This document shows positions 36,418 through 44,767 of a stretch of 64,000 nt of DNA, piece by piece (position 1 is the stretch's first letter; every line of letters begins with the position of its first letter). The notes under the pieces were generated by a model. It saw only the letters and a list, made by a program, of their open reading frames with translations. It made no database searches and was not told where the DNA came from. The stretch is taken from positions 124,001 through 188,000 of the forward strand of contig CAJYMC010000004.1 in assembly GCA_913775715.1 (NCBI GenBank). The letters are read 5' to 3'. The DNA is from an uncultured Exiguobacterium sp. Lineage in GTDB: Bacteria; Bacillota; Bacilli; Exiguobacteriales; Exiguobacteriaceae. A program made the translations under genes and the position numbers.

Positions 36418-37472
36418 GATTGTTGACCTACCTTTCGTTTCGCTTCGACCAGCGGCATTACGTCACGAGCAAAGCGTTCCATTTCTTCAAGTTGTGGTGA
36501 GAATTGTAACAAAAGTAACGTGACACCGACGGCTTCGAACGCTAGAATCCGTTCAGCGATTTGTTCTGGTGTCCCGATTAAATTCGGACGTAGACCACGG
36601 TTCGAGACGGAATAATCGTTTCGCTCGACCTGTTGCTCCAGTTGTGATTTACTGATGAAATCCTGATAACCCGCATAACCGGCGCTGTCTTCCTTGACGT
36701 CTGTGATCCGTTGCCACTCAAGAAGCGCTTCTTCTTCCGTATCCCGACAAATGATGTAGGCCGCAAGACCAAAGCTCTCAAGCGGTGCGTGTCCTGTCGC
36801 TTCCCGACGTACTTTCATATCGTTGATTTTATGAGCTACCTCTTCGACCGTGCCCCCATGCATGACATAAGCGTCACAGTGTTCGACGATCGTCCGCTTT
36901 CCAGCTTCACTCTCTCCACCAGCGTAGAGCTTGATGCCTGGACGCTGGACGGGCTTCGGATGAAGTTCCGCCTGCTCGATCGTGTAGTGATTACCGGAGA
37001 AGCTATACGGTGACGCATCTGCCCATAGTCCTTTCATGACCGTGACGAACTCTTCCGTCCGAGCATAGCGTTCATCGTGTGCTGTGAAGATACCGTTGTA
37101 TTGTTTGGCTTCCTCTGCCCACCACGCTGACACGACGTTGAGCGTAAAGCGTCCACCACTCAACTGATCGATGTTTGCCGCCATCTTCGCCGTCGTCGCT
37201 GGATTATGGAACCCGGGACGTACAGCAGTCATGATCTCTAAGCGTTCCGTCGTTGCAGCAATCGCCGCTGCCGTCGTCCATGCCTCAAGACTCGGTTCCT
37301 TAATGCCTTTGATATCATTCAAGTTCAATTCCGCGATTAACGTCGTCGAGAAGCCGATCCGTTCTGCTGTTTGTGCGACTTGTTTCGCATAATCGAAGGT
37401 CGGTGGCATCTGTTCATCCTCGACGTTACGTAACCAGCCCCCAAAAATCGGTAACCAAAAACCATACTCCAC
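36414..37472 (-). CDS. LLM-class flavin-dependent monooxygenase (SfnG/SsuD-like)
   Basis: 352 residues, a luciferase-like TIM barrel. Seen are GFWLPIFGGWL, the insertion with VEDEQMPPTFDYAKQVAQTAE, IMTAVRPGFHNPATTAKMAA, RFTLNVVSAWW and PKPVQRPGIKLYAGGESEAGK, all as in FMNH2-dependent sulfone and alkanesulfonate monooxygenases, which release sulfite from organosulfur compounds. The ATG follows AAGGGGGACG. It is the first gene after a SAM-I riboswitch and terminator, so it should be expressed when S-adenosylmethionine is low, in line with a sulfur-scavenging role. The flavin reductase partner is not in the window. Confidence 0.9.
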   Translation of the reverse strand: MEYGFWLPIFGGWLRNVEDEQMPPTFDYAKQVAQTAERIGFSTTLIAELNLNDIKGIKEPSLEAWTTAAAIAATTERLEIMTAVRPGFHNPATTAKMAANIDQLSGGRFTLNVVSAWWAEEAKQYNGIFTAHDERYARTEEFVTVMKGLWADASPYSFSGNHYTIEQAELHPKPVQRPGIKLYAGGESEAGKRTIVEHCDAYVMHGGTVEEVAHKINDMKVRREATGHAPLESFGLAAYIICRDTEEEALLEWQRITDVKEDSAGYAGYQDFISKSQLEQQVERNDYSVSNRGLRPNLIGTPEQIAERILAFEAVGVTLLLLQFSPQLEEMERFARDVMPLVEAKRKVGQQS

Positions 37473-37492
37473 TCCATCGTCCCCCTTATCAT

Positions 37493-37526
37493 AAAAAAAC
37501 GCTCTTTTCGAAGTTCGAAAAGAGCG
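37493..37526 (-). terminator. SAM riboswitch expression-platform terminator
   Basis: CGCTCTTTTCGAA and TTCGAAAAGAGCG form the hairpin, followed by TTTTTTT on the minus strand, ending about 20 bases before the monooxygenase start. Confidence 0.92.
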
Positions 37527-37548
37527 ACGGTATCTTGTCCTGTCCGCT

Positions 37549-37649
37549 CTTATCTTCGGAAGGTATATCCCTTCCTGGAAGTAGCACCTTCCGCCGTAGC
37601 GGGGTTGCTGAAGTGTCTTCGGGCCAGTCCCTCGACTTCTCTAGATAAG
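37549..37649 (-). ncRNA. SAM-I (S-box) riboswitch upstream of the monooxygenase/ATP-grasp operon
   Basis: On the minus strand the aptamer opens CTTATCTAGAGAAG, has the conserved GAGGGACTGGCCC, CAGCAACC and GGTGCTACTTCC, and closes with AGATAAG, the exact S-box order. A promoter TTGCTT (37686-37691) and TACGAT (37663-37668) with 17-bp spacing lies just upstream. High SAM should stabilise the terminator and switch the operon off. Confidence 0.96.
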
Positions 37650-37730
37650 ATGTGTTGCATTCATCGTACAGAATTCAATGAACTAAAGCAACTATTAAAC
37701 CGTCTTTTCCCATCGGATTTATTCCAAAAG

Positions 37731-37755
37731 AAAAATCCCGACGTCGTGTCGGGAT
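37731..37755 (-). terminator. Terminator of the DUF975 gene
   Basis: ATCCCGAC pairs with GTCGGGAT around GTCGT, with a minus-strand T-run. Confidence 0.85.
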
Positions 37756-37761
37756 CCGGTA

Positions 37762-38400
37762 TTAATATGGTGCGACGAAATCTGCTGTTGGTTCTGGCGT
37801 TTGTTCACCACGAACACGATCATAGAATTTTGCAAAGGTAACACTGAAATACGGTGTAATCCACAAGAATGCTAGACCTAGGGTAACGATTCCTAAAAGA
37901 GCCCAACCAATAAACGATAGTAAGAGCATGAATGCTTCCATTTTATGCCCGTCCATCATTTTCCGGGAGCGTGTAATGGCTTCTAAGATACCAATTGATG
38001 GTTCATCTCGCAAAATATAGAACGTTAGCATGTAGGAAAATGATTTAATGATCCCCGGTACGACTAATAGCAGAAACCATAGGAAGATAAAAAAGAATTG
38101 TACGATGGCTAGACCAATCACTTTGAAAAACATACCATATGGTTCAAATAAATCCGTTACTTTCGTTTCTTCTCCACGAGCAATCGACATCGCAATCCAA
38201 GTCCAACCGACTCCGACCGGAATCAATAAAATCGATACTAATGATACGACGAGATCCATAGTATTAGCTGGTTCGTCCACATCTGATCCAAATAATCCAG
38301 GTACACCTTGAATAATACTAAACAGAATAACTGTTAGGACTGCGAATCCCCAACGACCGCTGAGCGACGCCTTTGCCGCTTTTTTTAATTGAGATGACAT
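37762..38400 (-). CDS. DUF975 family membrane protein
   Basis: 212 residues with about five membrane helices. The C-terminal signature AITRSRKMMDGHKMEAFMLLLSFIGW and the aromatic end (FLWITPYFSVTFAKFYDRV) are diagnostic for DUF975, and SLSGRWGFAVLTVILFSII matches the family start. Function is unknown; members are common in Bacillota as small integral membrane proteins. CAAGGAGG lies 11 bases before the ATG. It is a single gene with its own terminator, next to the riboswitch promoter region. Confidence 0.88.
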   Translation of the reverse strand: MSSQLKKAAKASLSGRWGFAVLTVILFSIIQGVPGLFGSDVDEPANTMDLVVSLVSILLIPVGVGWTWIAMSIARGEETKVTDLFEPYGMFFKVIGLAIVQFFFIFLWFLLLVVPGIIKSFSYMLTFYILRDEPSIGILEAITRSRKMMDGHKMEAFMLLLSFIGWALLGIVTLGLAFLWITPYFSVTFAKFYDRVRGEQTPEPTADFVAPY

Positions 38401-38464
38401 GAGTAAAGTCCTCCTTGAAAAAATAAGTTCTCACCTTACTCTACGGCTTATAACTTCTAATGTT

Positions 38465-39730
38465 TCACTCTTTTTTCAATAATTTCCCGTCTCGTTGCTG
38501 GTTGAGCCAAGCACGCTCAAGCTGTCGTTCACACGCCGTGTATAACGAGCGTCGACCGTCGAGCCGTTCCATCGCGAATGGAATACCATGCTTTTTCGCC
38601 TGCGCGATGACATGTGCACTCGCTGCATGAGAAACGCGACTCGTTACGACGACGATCGCGTCCGTCTTTTTGGCGAGGCAGGCAATCTTTTTCGCGGACT
38701 GTGCGTCTCCTGCCAGATGAATCAATTCGATCCCCGTCGGCGCAAAGAACTCACGATAGACAGCGGTCTGTTGTTCGTTTCCAACGATGACGAGACGCAT
38801 GCCTGTGAAGCGCGTGAAATCAAGCGGTGTCTTATCAACGAAATCCATCAATTGTCCGGGTACAGCTGTCGTCACGATCGGTTCAATCGTTCGCTCTTTT
38901 GGCATACGGACGCGACGCTGCGCTTTTTTAGCTTTCGGCACCGTTTGCCGTTTCATTTTCCGTGCATACCGGTCCAATTTTTTCGCTGTCACAGGTGTCT
39001 TCACTACCGGTTGTTCTATCGCTGATGGGCGGTTGGATGATGTATTGACGACCGGCTCTTCATACGTGAACGGATGCTTCCAAGCAATCGTCAGTGTATC
39101 CTTCCGTCCCCGCCACATAACGAGATCGACGAGTTGTCCTGCTTCTAGTCGGAAATAGCGCATATCCTCTACGGGTACAACATAATAGAATGGTTTTCCC
39201 GACTCATCCTGTAGTGGACCGTCGATCGTCTCTTCAATGATTCCGTGTGTTTTGACGATTGCTTGTTCAAACACGACACGTTCTGGATTTTCTTTCATCC
39301 GGTCGGTCGAAACGACGGCTTCGACGCGACACATCGTTTTTTGATCATCTTGACGCTCAACACGGACCCGGACTTCCATTCCGTGCTCGAGATTCCAATC
39401 GCGGACGTCTCGTTCTGAAATATGACTGCCGGACCACTCTAGTAAAGTACCGCCTTTTAATCCCCGCTGAAACGTATAGGCATAACGTTGCTTGCCTACT
39501 GGCTCGATCGGTACTTGTGGTGGCATTACAATGGTCTGCTCTAGCTCTACTACTTCGTCGACGACCGGTGTTTCTTGAACGTCGCGTGGTGCATAATACG
39601 CTGACATCTTGACCCATTCGTCGATTCCGTTCACTTCGTCGAGCCAGAGTTGCCAATCTTCATACCGCTCCACGACCGCTAATTTCATCTGTACCAATTC
39701 AGTTGCTCGTTCCAACACCTGTTGCATCAT
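38465..39730 (-). CDS. DUF2325-domain protein with N-terminal beta-barrel region
   Basis: 421 residues. The last 95 (RFTGMRLVIVGNEQQTAVYREF to MERLDGRRSLYTACERQLER) form a DUF2325 domain, with IVVVTSRVSHAASAHVIAQAKKHGIPF as its core; this family is often next to nucleic-acid-related genes. The middle (about 90-230) holds two similar beta-rich stretches of about 60 residues that could be small nucleic-acid-binding barrels, followed by a very basic linker (RYARKMKRQTVPKAKKAQRRVRM). I moved the start to the ATG at 39730, where AAAGGAAGTGG precedes two adjacent ATGs, since the GTG at 39760 has no ribosome site. Function unknown, RNA or DNA binding suspected. Confidence 0.7.
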   Translation of the reverse strand: MMQQVLERATELVQMKLAVVERYEDWQLWLDEVNGIDEWVKMSAYYAPRDVQETPVVDEVVELEQTIVMPPQVPIEPVGKQRYAYTFQRGLKGGTLLEWSGSHISERDVRDWNLEHGMEVRVRVERQDDQKTMCRVEAVVSTDRMKENPERVVFEQAIVKTHGIIEETIDGPLQDESGKPFYYVVPVEDMRYFRLEAGQLVDLVMWRGRKDTLTIAWKHPFTYEEPVVNTSSNRPSAIEQPVVKTPVTAKKLDRYARKMKRQTVPKAKKAQRRVRMPKERTIEPIVTTAVPGQLMDFVDKTPLDFTRFTGMRLVIVGNEQQTAVYREFFAPTGIELIHLAGDAQSAKKIACLAKKTDAIVVVTSRVSHAASAHVIAQAKKHGIPFAMERLDGRRSLYTACERQLERAWLNQQRDGKLLKKE

Positions 39731-39817
39731 CCGTAACCACTTCCTTTGCGTTTTTTTCACTATAGCAACGAAAAAACGCGGAAGTAGTTCAAAAAAATAG
39801 CCTGGTTATTTTTTTAT

Positions 39818-40603
39818 TTAGGTACGTTGCTGAATTTCCACAGCCGGATCCTGACGCTTATATTTCGCGACGATGACGATCAAAACCGTGATGATCACAA
39901 GCAGGAACCAAGAAGACAATTTTCCGAGATCAACGACTGCCCAGCCTCCTTCCTGATGCGGATAGACCCAGCCTTTAAAGAACGTTACGATGTTCTCCGC
40001 GATCCAAATGAAAAAGGCAATCAGTAAAAAGGATAGAACGAGCGGCATCCGGTAAATCGTCTGCTCGATCGTAAAATGAACCCATGACTTATAGAAAACG
40101 AGGACGACGAGGACCATCAACAGCCAGCGTGCATCAAAGATCCAGTGGTGGGTGAAGAAGTTGAGATAGACGAGACTGCCGACGCTAATCGCAAGCCACG
40201 GTGAAGGAAATGCTATGAATCGTAAATGAAATCGCCGAAACGCCTGGCAGACATAACTCGCGACGCTTGCGTACATAAATCCTGCATACAAGGGAACACC
40301 AGCCACTTTCGTCAAAGCGTCTTCCGGATAACTCCAAGACCCGACGTTCACCTTGAACAGTTCAAGTGCTAGACCGATGACGTGAAAGAGTAAAATCAGC
40401 TTGAATTCTTCCATCGTTTCATACCGTGTGACGAGTAAGACGATTTGGACTAGAATACACCAGAGCAACAGGAGATCGTATCGAGCGATCGGTTCAGTAG
40501 GAAGATAACGTGAAAGAGCAAGCGCAGCGAAAATCATCACGGGAAAGACGCAGCAGACGGCTTCTATGTATGTAAAACGAATCAGGTGCCGGATCATTTT
40601 CAT
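39818..40603 (-). CDS. DUF817 family membrane protein (YoaT-like)
   Basis: 261 residues with about eight membrane helices. The block LELFKVNVGSWSYPED followed by GVPLYAGFMYASVASYVCQAFRRF is characteristic of DUF817, and FIWIAENIVTFFKGWVYP near the end is also conserved. Function is unknown. GGAGGGGACAGG lies before the ATG. It is divergent from the YczE-like gene; the spacer of 151 bases should hold both promoters. Only a weak AT-rich hairpin follows it. Confidence 0.87.
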   Translation of the reverse strand: MKMIRHLIRFTYIEAVCCVFPVMIFAALALSRYLPTEPIARYDLLLLWCILVQIVLLVTRYETMEEFKLILLFHVIGLALELFKVNVGSWSYPEDALTKVAGVPLYAGFMYASVASYVCQAFRRFHLRFIAFPSPWLAISVGSLVYLNFFTHHWIFDARWLLMVLVVLVFYKSWVHFTIEQTIYRMPLVLSFLLIAFFIWIAENIVTFFKGWVYPHQEGGWAVVDLGKLSSWFLLVIITVLIVIVAKYKRQDPAVEIQQRT

Positions 40604-40754
40604 CCTGTCCCCTCCTTTTTCTTCAGTATACGTTTCTCTTTTATCCTTCCCCTCCTTCTTAAGATGGAAAAAACGGAAAATTTCGTCTTTCTTCTTCCAC
40701 TTTCCTCATGATACAGTTAACGAATCAATTATTTTAAGAAATGAGGTGCCAGAC

Positions 40755-41420
40755 ATGACGCGTCATCGCGCTTCCTGGTTATTACGCGCTACGTTAAAGT
40801 GGGGATTATTCCTACTCGGTTTATTTTTACTCGCCCTTGGCTCATCGATGATGATCACAGCTGAACTTGGTGTCTCGACGTGGGACGTGTTGCATCTTGG
40901 TCTTCAAAAGAAGACACCATTATCCGTCGGAACGATCATCTTGCTTGTCGGTCTATTACTCGTGTTCGTGAAGTACGCGTTAGACCGCGTCACACCGCAA
41001 ATCGGAACGCTCGTCAACGCGATTTTCGTCGGTGTCTTCATGAATCTTGTTCTTGGTTCTCATCTCTTACCTTCATTTGAGTCGATCTGGTTGAATACAC
41101 TCTGGCTGATTTTTGGGATTTTCATCATCGGGATGGGAGCTGGTCTTTATGTCGCTGTCGGATACGGGGCCGGTCCACGCGATGGGTTGACATTGACACT
41201 TGCAGAGCGCTTTGGAACGTCGATTCGTCTGATGCGGACGATCATGGAAGTTACGGCATGCGGCATTGGCTGGTTGCTTGGAGGACCTGTTTTCTTCGGC
41301 ACGATCCTCTCGATTTTCTTAATCGGACCGTTCCTGCAATTCTGGTTGTTCTATTTCCGCCGGATCATTGCAGCGATTGATGCAAAAGGACTCCCAGCGT
41401 CGGAACGCCAAATTAGCTAA
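40755..41420 (+). CDS. YczE/YyaS/YitT-family membrane protein
   Basis: 221 residues with about five membrane helices. The family start is seen in GLFLLGLFLLALGSSMMITAELGVSTWDVLHLGL and the second half has GAGLYVAVGYGAGPRDGLTLTLAERFGTSIRLMRTIMEV, the typical GxGPRDGL repeat. Function unknown; possibly a transporter-like fold. The ATG at 40755 has ATGAGGTGCC upstream; the longer frame extends into the divergent promoter region. It is followed by a clear terminator. Confidence 0.85.
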   Translation: MTRHRASWLLRATLKWGLFLLGLFLLALGSSMMITAELGVSTWDVLHLGLQKKTPLSVGTIILLVGLLLVFVKYALDRVTPQIGTLVNAIFVGVFMNLVLGSHLLPSFESIWLNTLWLIFGIFIIGMGAGLYVAVGYGAGPRDGLTLTLAERFGTSIRLMRTIMEVTACGIGWLLGGPVFFGTILSIFLIGPFLQFWLFYFRRIIAAIDAKGLPASERQIS

Positions 41421-41432
41421 GTCGCCTGACTC

Positions 41433-41465
41433 GATATCATTCTGCGTGAATGATATCTTTTTTTA
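41433..41465 (+). terminator. Terminator of the YczE-like gene
   Basis: GATATCATTC pairs exactly with GAATGATATC around a 5-base loop, followed by eight Ts. Confidence 0.92.
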
Positions 41466-41482
41466 TGTCGGAAGCAAATAAG

Positions 41483-41534
41483 TTGCGCCATCAAATTAAA
41501 CACGTTATATTCGTTTACATATCAATCTTTGATA
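41483..41534 (+). promoter_or_regulatory. Promoter and operator of the MarR-nitroreductase operon
   Basis: TTGCGC (41483-41488) and TATATT (41506-41511) are spaced 17 bases. The perfect palindrome TATCAA-TCT-TTGATA (41520-41534) begins at the predicted transcription start, a position suited to repression by the MarR protein encoded next. Confidence 0.72.
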
Positions 41535-41574
41535 CGTCAAAGGTTTCTTCGAACGAAGGGAAGGATGTGATGGA

Positions 41575-42030
41575 TTGAGTATTTCCTGTACCGAAAAAGG
41601 ACGTTTGATCTATGCACTCGTCTCCGTCAATAAGACGATTGCTCAAAAATTCGATCTCTGTACGGATGGTTTCAGTCAGACGCGAATGGATTTGCTTGCT
41701 CAACTACAAGTCGATCAAACGATCAGTCAAAAAGAATTGCAAAAACGCGTCAATGTCGATCACGCGGCGGTGACCCGTCACCTCAAACACTTGGAATCGA
41801 CCGGGATGATTGCTCGTGAGCGTTCAGCCGCTGACAATCGAGTGATTCTTGTTTCCTTAACGGAACAAGGGGCGACGCGCATTGCACGATTACGCGAACA
41901 AAAAGATGAGTTCCTCGAGAACTTACTCGAAGGATTCTCTGCTGAAGAACAACGGACGTTAGCTGAGATGATTCAACGTATCGAAGCGAACGCCGACACA
42001 TTACCTAAATTAAAAGAGGAGTCGATTTAA
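41575..42030 (+). CDS. MarR-family transcriptional regulator
   Basis: 151 residues from TTG at 41575, preceded by GAAGGGAAGGATG. The winged helix is clear: ISQKELQKRVNVDHAAVTRHLKHLESTGMIARERSAADNRVILVSLTEQG. The N-terminal helix has one cysteine (LCTDGFSQTRM, with another Cys at residue 5), which could be redox-sensitive as in YodB-, MgrA- or OhrR-type sensors. Its stop is one base before the start of a nitroreductase gene, so it probably represses its own operon at the palindrome just downstream of the promoter, and releases on quinone or electrophile stress. Confidence 0.93.
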   Translation: MSISCTEKGRLIYALVSVNKTIAQKFDLCTDGFSQTRMDLLAQLQVDQTISQKELQKRVNVDHAAVTRHLKHLESTGMIARERSAADNRVILVSLTEQGATRIARLREQKDEFLENLLEGFSAEEQRTLAEMIQRIEANADTLPKLKEESI

Positions 42031-42031
42031 T

Positions 42032-42667
42032 ATGGCAACGCAAACTCAAACAGACTTCATGGAAATCGTCAAAGGACGCCGTTCGATCCGTAATTACGAT
42101 ACAGACGTGAAGATCTCAAAAGAAGAAATGACACAAATTCTTGAAGAAGCAACACTTGCTCCATCTTCAGTTAACATGCAACCATGGCGTTTCCTCGTCA
42201 TCGATAGCGAAGAAGGTAAAGCGACACTCGCACCACTCGCGAAATTCAACCAAGTTCAAGTCGAGACATCTTCTGCCGTCATCGCCGTCTTCGGTGACAT
42301 GAACGCTGTTGATCAACTCGAGAACATCTACGATACAGCTGTCGCAAAAGGGCTCATGCCACAAGAAGTACGTGATCGCCAAGTACCAGCGATCCAAGGC
42401 ATGTACAGCAGTATCTCAGCAAACGATTTAAAAGACAGCATCTTGATCGACTCGGGTCTCGTCTCGATGCAATTGATGCTCGTCGCTCGTGCGCATGGTT
42501 ATGATACAAACCCAATCGGTGGTTACGAGAAAGATCAAATCGCGGAAGCGTTCGGTCTTGAAAAAGAGCGTTATGTACCAGTCATGTTGTTATCAATCGG
42601 TAAAGCAGTTGACGCAGGATATCCATCGGTTCGCCTACCAATCAACGACATCGCAGACTGGAAATAA
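42032..42667 (+). CDS. Nitroreductase family protein (copy 1)
   Basis: 211 residues, FMN-dependent nitroreductase fold. The start (FMEIVKGRRSIRNYD) holds the FMN-phosphate RRSIR motif, and ATLAPSSVNMQPWRF is the usual substrate and flavin loop; the end has AFGLEKERYVPVMLLSIGKA. Members reduce nitroaromatics and quinones with NAD(P)H as homodimers. AAGAGGAGTCG precedes the ATG. It is followed 50 bases later by a nearly identical copy, and is coupled to the MarR gene. Confidence 0.94.
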   Translation: MATQTQTDFMEIVKGRRSIRNYDTDVKISKEEMTQILEEATLAPSSVNMQPWRFLVIDSEEGKATLAPLAKFNQVQVETSSAVIAVFGDMNAVDQLENIYDTAVAKGLMPQEVRDRQVPAIQGMYSSISANDLKDSILIDSGLVSMQLMLVARAHGYDTNPIGGYEKDQIAEAFGLEKERYVPVMLLSIGKAVDAGYPSVRLPINDIADWK

Positions 42668-42717
42668 GTTTTTCACACTATAAAAAAGAAAACACACACA
42701 AGGGAGATTGAATAATT

Positions 42718-43353
42718 ATGACTACTCAAACAACAACGGACTTCATGGAAATTGTCAAAGGACGCCGCTCGATTCGCAACTACGACACAAACGTAAAAAT
42801 TTCAAAAGAAGAAATGACACAAATCCTTGAAGAAGCAACACTTGCTCCATCTTCAGTTAACATGCAACCATGGCGTTTCCTCGTCATCGATAGCGAAGAA
42901 GGTAAAGCGACACTCGCACCACTCGCAAAATTCAACCAAGTTCAAGTCGAGACATCTTCTGCTGTCATCGCCGTCTTCGGTGATATGAACGCGGTCGATA
43001 GCATCGAGACAATCTACGACATGGCTGTTGAAAAAGGGCTTATGCCGCAAGAAGTACGTGATCGCCAAGTACCAGCTATCAAAGGATTCTATCGCCCAGA
43101 AGACGTTGAAACATTACGTGATAGCATCTTGATCGACTCAGGTCTCGTTTCGATGCAATTGATGCTCGTTGCTCGTGCACACGGTTACGATACAAACCCA
43201 ATCGGTGGTTATGAAAAAGACCAAATCGCAGAAGCATTCGGTCTTGAAAAAGAGCGTTACCTCCCAGTCATGTTGCTTTCAATCGGTAAAGCAGTTGACG
43301 CAGGATACCCATCGGTTCGTCTACCAATCGCTGACATCGCAGAGTGGAAATAA
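42718..43353 (+). CDS. Nitroreductase family protein (copy 2, tandem paralogue)
   Basis: 211 residues, the same length as copy 1 and identical over most of the sequence. Differences are concentrated in one central window, SIETIYDMAVEKG and IKGFYRPEDVETLRD here against QLENIYDTAVAKG and IQGMYSSISANDLKD in copy 1, near the part of the fold that covers the active site. The flanking DNA is almost identical, which suggests recent duplication or gene conversion with selection for different substrates. ACAAGGGAGATTG precedes the ATG, and a strong terminator follows. Confidence 0.94.
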   Translation: MTTQTTTDFMEIVKGRRSIRNYDTNVKISKEEMTQILEEATLAPSSVNMQPWRFLVIDSEEGKATLAPLAKFNQVQVETSSAVIAVFGDMNAVDSIETIYDMAVEKGLMPQEVRDRQVPAIKGFYRPEDVETLRDSILIDSGLVSMQLMLVARAHGYDTNPIGGYEKDQIAEAFGLEKERYLPVMLLSIGKAVDAGYPSVRLPIADIAEWK

Positions 43354-43368
43354 GCGATATCACCTAGT

Positions 43369-43400
43369 CCGGATTCCTTTCATAGGAATCCGGCTTTTTT
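43369..43400 (+). terminator. Terminator of the nitroreductase operon
   Basis: CCGGATTCCT pairs exactly with AGGAATCCGG around TTTCAT's loop bases, followed by CTTTTTT. Confidence 0.92.
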
Positions 43401-43429
43401 GTATACTCAAAGAAAAGGAGATGTCAGCG

Positions 43430-44746
43430 ATGTATGATGTGACGATTATCGGAGCTGGTGTAGCAGGAATTTTCCTCGCCCATCAGCTTGTTGAACACGG
43501 GCAACGCGTCTTACTGCTCGATGCCGGAAAACCAATCCGTAAACGAACAGTAAAAGATGCGTATCTTGGATTCGCAGGGCTTGGCAAATCAGAAGGAAAG
43601 TTCAATTATGCGACGGGATTCGGCGGCGAACTCGTCTCAAAAATCGGTGAAGAGACGACACGACAACTGTTCCAAGAAGTCGATGATCTCTTATGTACAT
43701 ATGGTGGAGGCACAGTTGAGACCTATTCCACGCATTCCCCTACTGTAGCGTCTCGTGCCCGTCGAGCCGGTCTGCATACGGTCGAGACGACCGTCCGTCA
43801 TTTAGGTACGGCACGGACCTCTGCCGTCTTCACGGCGTTTGAGGACGCCTTATTACCACGTCTCGATGCCCGGTTCGAAACGACAATCGAGCAGATCACG
43901 AAATCGGAGCCGTTTACGATCAAAACAGCGGACGAGATCTTCGTCAGTCAACGAATTGTGTTCGCGACGGGTCGTTCTGGTGCAGACTTTACCTTGCACC
44001 AGTTAGCGACGCTGGGTGTCACCCCACAGCGGACTCGACTTGATCTCGGGGTGCGAATTGAGACGGATGAGGCACTATTTCGGATATTGTTACAGGAGAC
44101 GTTCGAGACGAAGCTCGGTTACAATTCGCCTTACGGTCAAGCCGTCACCTATTGTATGAATCCACGCGGACGAATCATCCGCAAAGATCAAGAAGGGCTC
44201 GTCATGCCGGACGGTCAAAATGTCTATGAGACGGCAGACGGCTCAACGAATCTAAACTTTACGCTGTTTCTTCCGCGTTATTTTTCGACGCTAGCGCAAG
44301 CGAATGCGTATGCCGCGCGCATCATTGGTGGAATCAATCAAGGTGGTGATCGCATCCTCGTTCAGCGACTCAGTGATTTCCGAGCATCGCGAGCGACGAC
44401 ACACGATCAATTGAGTCGTAACACCATCGTCCCTTCCCTAACCGCGTCTTCCGGTAATTTGCATGCGGAGGTGCCTGCAGAAGACCTGCTCGTCTTAGAA
44501 GGGTTTTTAGAACGCCTTGAGCGACTCCTTGAGACGAAACTTCCAGAAGATACGTTGCTTTACGGATTAGATGGGAAGTTTTACGCACCGATGCTTGAGA
44601 CGTCAGAGACGTTTGAGACGACATGTCCCGGTGTCTACGCGATCGGGGATTGTTCCGGTGCGACACACTCGCTTGCCCAAGCAGCTGCAAGTGGACTTCA
44701 TCTTGGACATGCCTTGACACAAAACAGCCGGTCGCTCTTCGCTTAA
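43430..44746 (+). CDS. NAD(P)/FAD-dependent oxidoreductase
   Basis: 438 residues from the ATG at 43430 (AAAAGGAG nine bases upstream; the ATG at 43421 is too close to it). The dinucleotide motif VTIIGAGVAGIFLAHQLVEHG is at the N-terminus, LLLDAGKPI closes the first beta unit, RIVFATGRSGADF is the internal conserved turn, and GVYAIGDCSGATHSLAQAAASG binds the FAD ribityl chain near the end. It resembles the uncharacterised FAD-dependent dehydrogenases related to the BaiN/HI0933 and geranylgeranyl-reductase type. Substrate unknown. The last codons lie within the terminator stem. Confidence 0.87.
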   Translation: MYDVTIIGAGVAGIFLAHQLVEHGQRVLLLDAGKPIRKRTVKDAYLGFAGLGKSEGKFNYATGFGGELVSKIGEETTRQLFQEVDDLLCTYGGGTVETYSTHSPTVASRARRAGLHTVETTVRHLGTARTSAVFTAFEDALLPRLDARFETTIEQITKSEPFTIKTADEIFVSQRIVFATGRSGADFTLHQLATLGVTPQRTRLDLGVRIETDEALFRILLQETFETKLGYNSPYGQAVTYCMNPRGRIIRKDQEGLVMPDGQNVYETADGSTNLNFTLFLPRYFSTLAQANAYAARIIGGINQGGDRILVQRLSDFRASRATTHDQLSRNTIVPSLTASSGNLHAEVPAEDLLVLEGFLERLERLLETKLPEDTLLYGLDGKFYAPMLETSETFETTCPGVYAIGDCSGATHSLAQAAASGLHLGHALTQNSRSLFA

Positions 44747-44763
44747 GCGGAGAACGACCGGCT
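44726..44763. terminator. Bidirectional terminator overlapping the oxidoreductase stop codon
   Basis: AGCCGGTCG pairs with CGACCGGCT, with further imperfect pairing inside; the TAA of the upstream gene lies in the loop region. Confidence 0.85.
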
Positions 44764-44767
44764 TGTC

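Noticed and set aside
42718..43353. Mobile element behind the nitroreductase duplication
   Set aside because: No transposase, inverted repeats or target duplications are seen; simple tandem duplication explains it.
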